Assembly: GCA_964019055.1 (NCBI GenBank)
Contig: OZ025215.1
Coordinates: 10,832,208-10,896,207, forward strand
DNA length: 64,000 nt
Origin: Anthopleura xanthogrammica
Lineage: Eukaryota; Cnidaria; Anthozoa; Actiniaria; Actiniidae
Direction of reading: 5' to 3'
This document shows, in pieces, positions 56,286 through 64,000 of the stretch. Both the position numbers and the translations under genes were made by a program. How positions within the stretch are numbered: the stretch's first letter is position 1; the number at the start of each line of letters is the position of its first letter. Under the pieces are notes generated by a model. It searched no databases. It saw nothing but the letters and a program-made list of their open reading frames with translations, and was not told the DNA's origin.

Positions 56286-56990
56286 TTATCCAATAATTAA
56301 ATTTATCAATAAAATAAATCGTTTTTTAAGACTTTTTTCCCTATTTTTCTTTTCTTAATATTCAAGGGTTTTTTCTTTTCCTTTTTTGTGTTGTTTTAGT
56401 CTGTTAATTAAGTTATTCGATTCGCACACATAAATTACAACAATGAGATCAAATTCAAGATATTTACACTGAATATCCAGCTGATCTTAGAAAAAAATAT
56501 TAACCAAATAGAACCGAGAAAATTTGTGAAAATCTCAGTGAGGTGCTTAGCCCTGCGACTCGAGAAACGGTTATTTCTTTATTTTATTTTCCCACTCGTT
56601 AATGAATGTGTTGTAAATGTTACAAAATATCAAAAACCTTTCCTGAAACTCTAGAATTATCTCAGATATAAACTTTTAGAAGTCAATTTTCGCAGCCTTC
56701 ATGAAACCACATGACTATGTGTGACTATTGAAGTAATTAAACTTTGCCAACAACCAGTTATATCCTACATGCTTTTTTTAATCTTTTCTGGTTTTTTTTT
56801 TTTTTTTTTTTTTTGTGTGTGTTTGTGTGTGTTCTGTCTTTTGTTTCGTTGTTTTATTTTTGTTTTGTTTAGTTTGTGTTTAATTTAAAGTATTTTTATT
56901 CCAATTCAATTTAGGCTAATCTTTACATGGGACCTTTAATGTCCTGTTGATTGTGCCCTCAAATAGATACATGTATCTACTTGTAAAGTT

Positions 56991-56993
<3 letters not shown>

Positions 56994-57025
<32 letters not shown>

Positions 57026-57026
57026 A
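56994..57026. repeat. (GAAA)n microsatellite
   Basis: About eight GAAA units without interruption. Confidence 0.9.
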
Positions 57027-57885
57027 GACTAGCTTGAAAACTAAACAAATTTTTGAAAATTAAACCTTCCCCGAATTCACTTTAATGACCGGCACAGAAC
57101 AATAGATTTAAGGTGAGGCTGGAGTAGGAAATACAGTAAATTTGATGGATAGAAAACCCCAGCCTCGACTTAAATCTATTTTTAGTTTTCTAGCGAATAA
57201 TGGAAAGTTCTATTCTTTAGCAATGACAAAATTATTTTCTTACGTCATCAGTACATACGTACTGATATTTGTTGGGTCGGACAAGAAAGAGTTAAAACAG
57301 CTCCAATATTGAGAACTGTCTTTTCCATCTTTAGCTATGATCAACCGCTGACACACCATGACCAGTTAACCTCAAGTACTCAAGTGACTACCCGCATGAA
57401 TGGAAAGGTCGCTAGTGAATCAAATGAACTAAATATACCCATGTCTTATCAGATCACTGAAGTAAGAAAGCATGTGTACAAAGATAGAGAGATGTGGATG
57501 TAGAAAATGGAAAGCACATGCCTCATAGGATTTTATATTTTTTGTCACCTCAGTGCAAAAAAGGATAGTTTTGGCTCCAACAACTAGCAGGGCGTTGCTG
57601 GTGTTTTTTCTGTTGCTGCTCAGATCTTTGCCAAAAATAGATCCACTCCTCTGTCATGACTAAAATTACTCATTACCTCTGACTTCAATAAATATTACCA
57701 AGAAAATTTTTCTTCAAAGAAACCCGGTTATTTTGTTATATTGTTGATGTTTTTATCTCTAATTATAAAAAATTTCTGCCGAAAATTAGAGGAAAGAGAA
57801 AATGGAATGGAACGAAGAAGTTCCGTGAAGCCGCGCGCGCTGTTAACGCATAAATAAATGACGGTTCCCAGTGCGCGCTTGTCAG

Positions 57886-57947
57886 CCAATCAAAAACCGA
57901 GATTTACGGGTAACCACCCGTCCGTTGCGAGGTTGATGGTATTTGAA
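57886..57947 (+). promoter_or_regulatory. CCAAT box and CHR-like element before the kinase gene
   Basis: CCAAT at 57886-57890 and TTTGAA at 57942-57947, the latter 15 bp before the first ATG. In vertebrate G2/M genes an NF-Y CCAAT box and a TTTGAA cell-cycle homology region lie a few tens of bases apart near the transcription start. The motifs are seen; their function here is inference, since both are short and common. Confidence 0.35.
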
Positions 57948-57961
57948 AACTATCACAATGA

Positions 57962-63882
<5,921 letters not shown>

Positions 63883-63919
63883 GTTAGGAAAATCGAAATC
63901 AAGAAACTGCCTTTTTTCG

Positions 63920-64000
63920 GCTTGGGCGTAATGTTTTCCCATTTCAAACATATCATTCTCTTGAGAATGAGATTCCCTATTTGAGTTGGAACTATATTTC
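63920..64000. mobile_element. partial copy of the RAD23 intron 8 element, cut by the window end
   Basis: CTTGGGCGTAATGTTTTCCC, then ATTCTCTTGAGAATGAGATT and GAGTTGGAACTATAT match the inner end sequence of the element at 19871-20180 and its relative at 22985-23135. Confidence 0.65.

Larger units (their letters stand above)
55271..57785. other. class II 5' flank of F, then spacer to the kinase gene
   Basis: Class II flank to about 55700 (CRE-type site at 55628), then palindromic elements (55830-55950 and 55980-56285), a poly-T tract (56790-56813), a (GAAA)n tract (56994-57026) and a foldback pair (ATAGATTTAAGGTGAGGCTGG at 57101 and CCAGCCTCGACTTAAATCTAT at 57162). No gene supported. Confidence 0.6.

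Overview
This window is eukaryotic nuclear DNA from an early-branching animal, most likely a hexacoral (stony coral or sea anemone). The evidence is GT-AG introns, animal genes (RAD23, a polo-like kinase, Tctex1-type dynein light chains, an ANKRD34-like ankyrin protein), AT-rich spacers full of small foldback elements, tRNA-derived SINEs, a CR1-like LINE piece, and a tandem array of single-exon RING/B-box/coiled-coil/filamin/NHL proteins of the kind known to be expanded in cnidarians. I cannot name the species from sequence alone.

Layout. (1) 1-15167: four intronless Tctex1-domain genes (2254-2910 minus, 4938-5483 plus, 10243-10980 minus, 13067-13615 minus), interrupted by one intronless ANKRD34-like gene (6278-7780 minus). 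Spacers hold foldback elements and a striking 59-bp minisatellite (about 8887-9500) with two CCAAT boxes per unit. (2) 15168-22799: a complete 12-exon RAD23 gene on the plus strand (386 residues; UBL, UBA1, XPC-binding, UBA2), its introns loaded with minisatellites and foldback elements. (3) 24969-55270: six tandem minus-strand copies of a TRIM-NHL-type gene, here called A to F. A is broken (one nonsense codon, one homopolymer frameshift). B, D, E and F are full length. C has lost RING, B-boxes and coiled coil in frame. B and D carry large in-frame GAA/GAT expansions that encode poly-Glu/poly-Asp between the filamin and NHL regions. E and F sit in a near-identical 5-kb tandem duplication. (4) 57962 to the right edge: a polo-like kinase gene on the plus strand, eight exons visible, cut off by the window end inside the polo-box region.

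The TRIM-NHL array is the most unusual part. Every copy shares 3' flanking sequence, so it grew by local duplication rather than retroposition. Two unrelated 5' flank classes (class I: A, D, E; class II: B, C, F) show that recombination has shuffled promoters against bodies. Because the spacers are paralogous, several transposon insertions can be dated against an empty site in another copy: a 1.2-kb Mutator-like element and a Penelope-like terminal fragment downstream of D, both missing downstream of C, and a TA-targeted element between D/E and E/F, missing upstream of A.

All exon structures and domain calls were made by eye; no alignment or database search was run.
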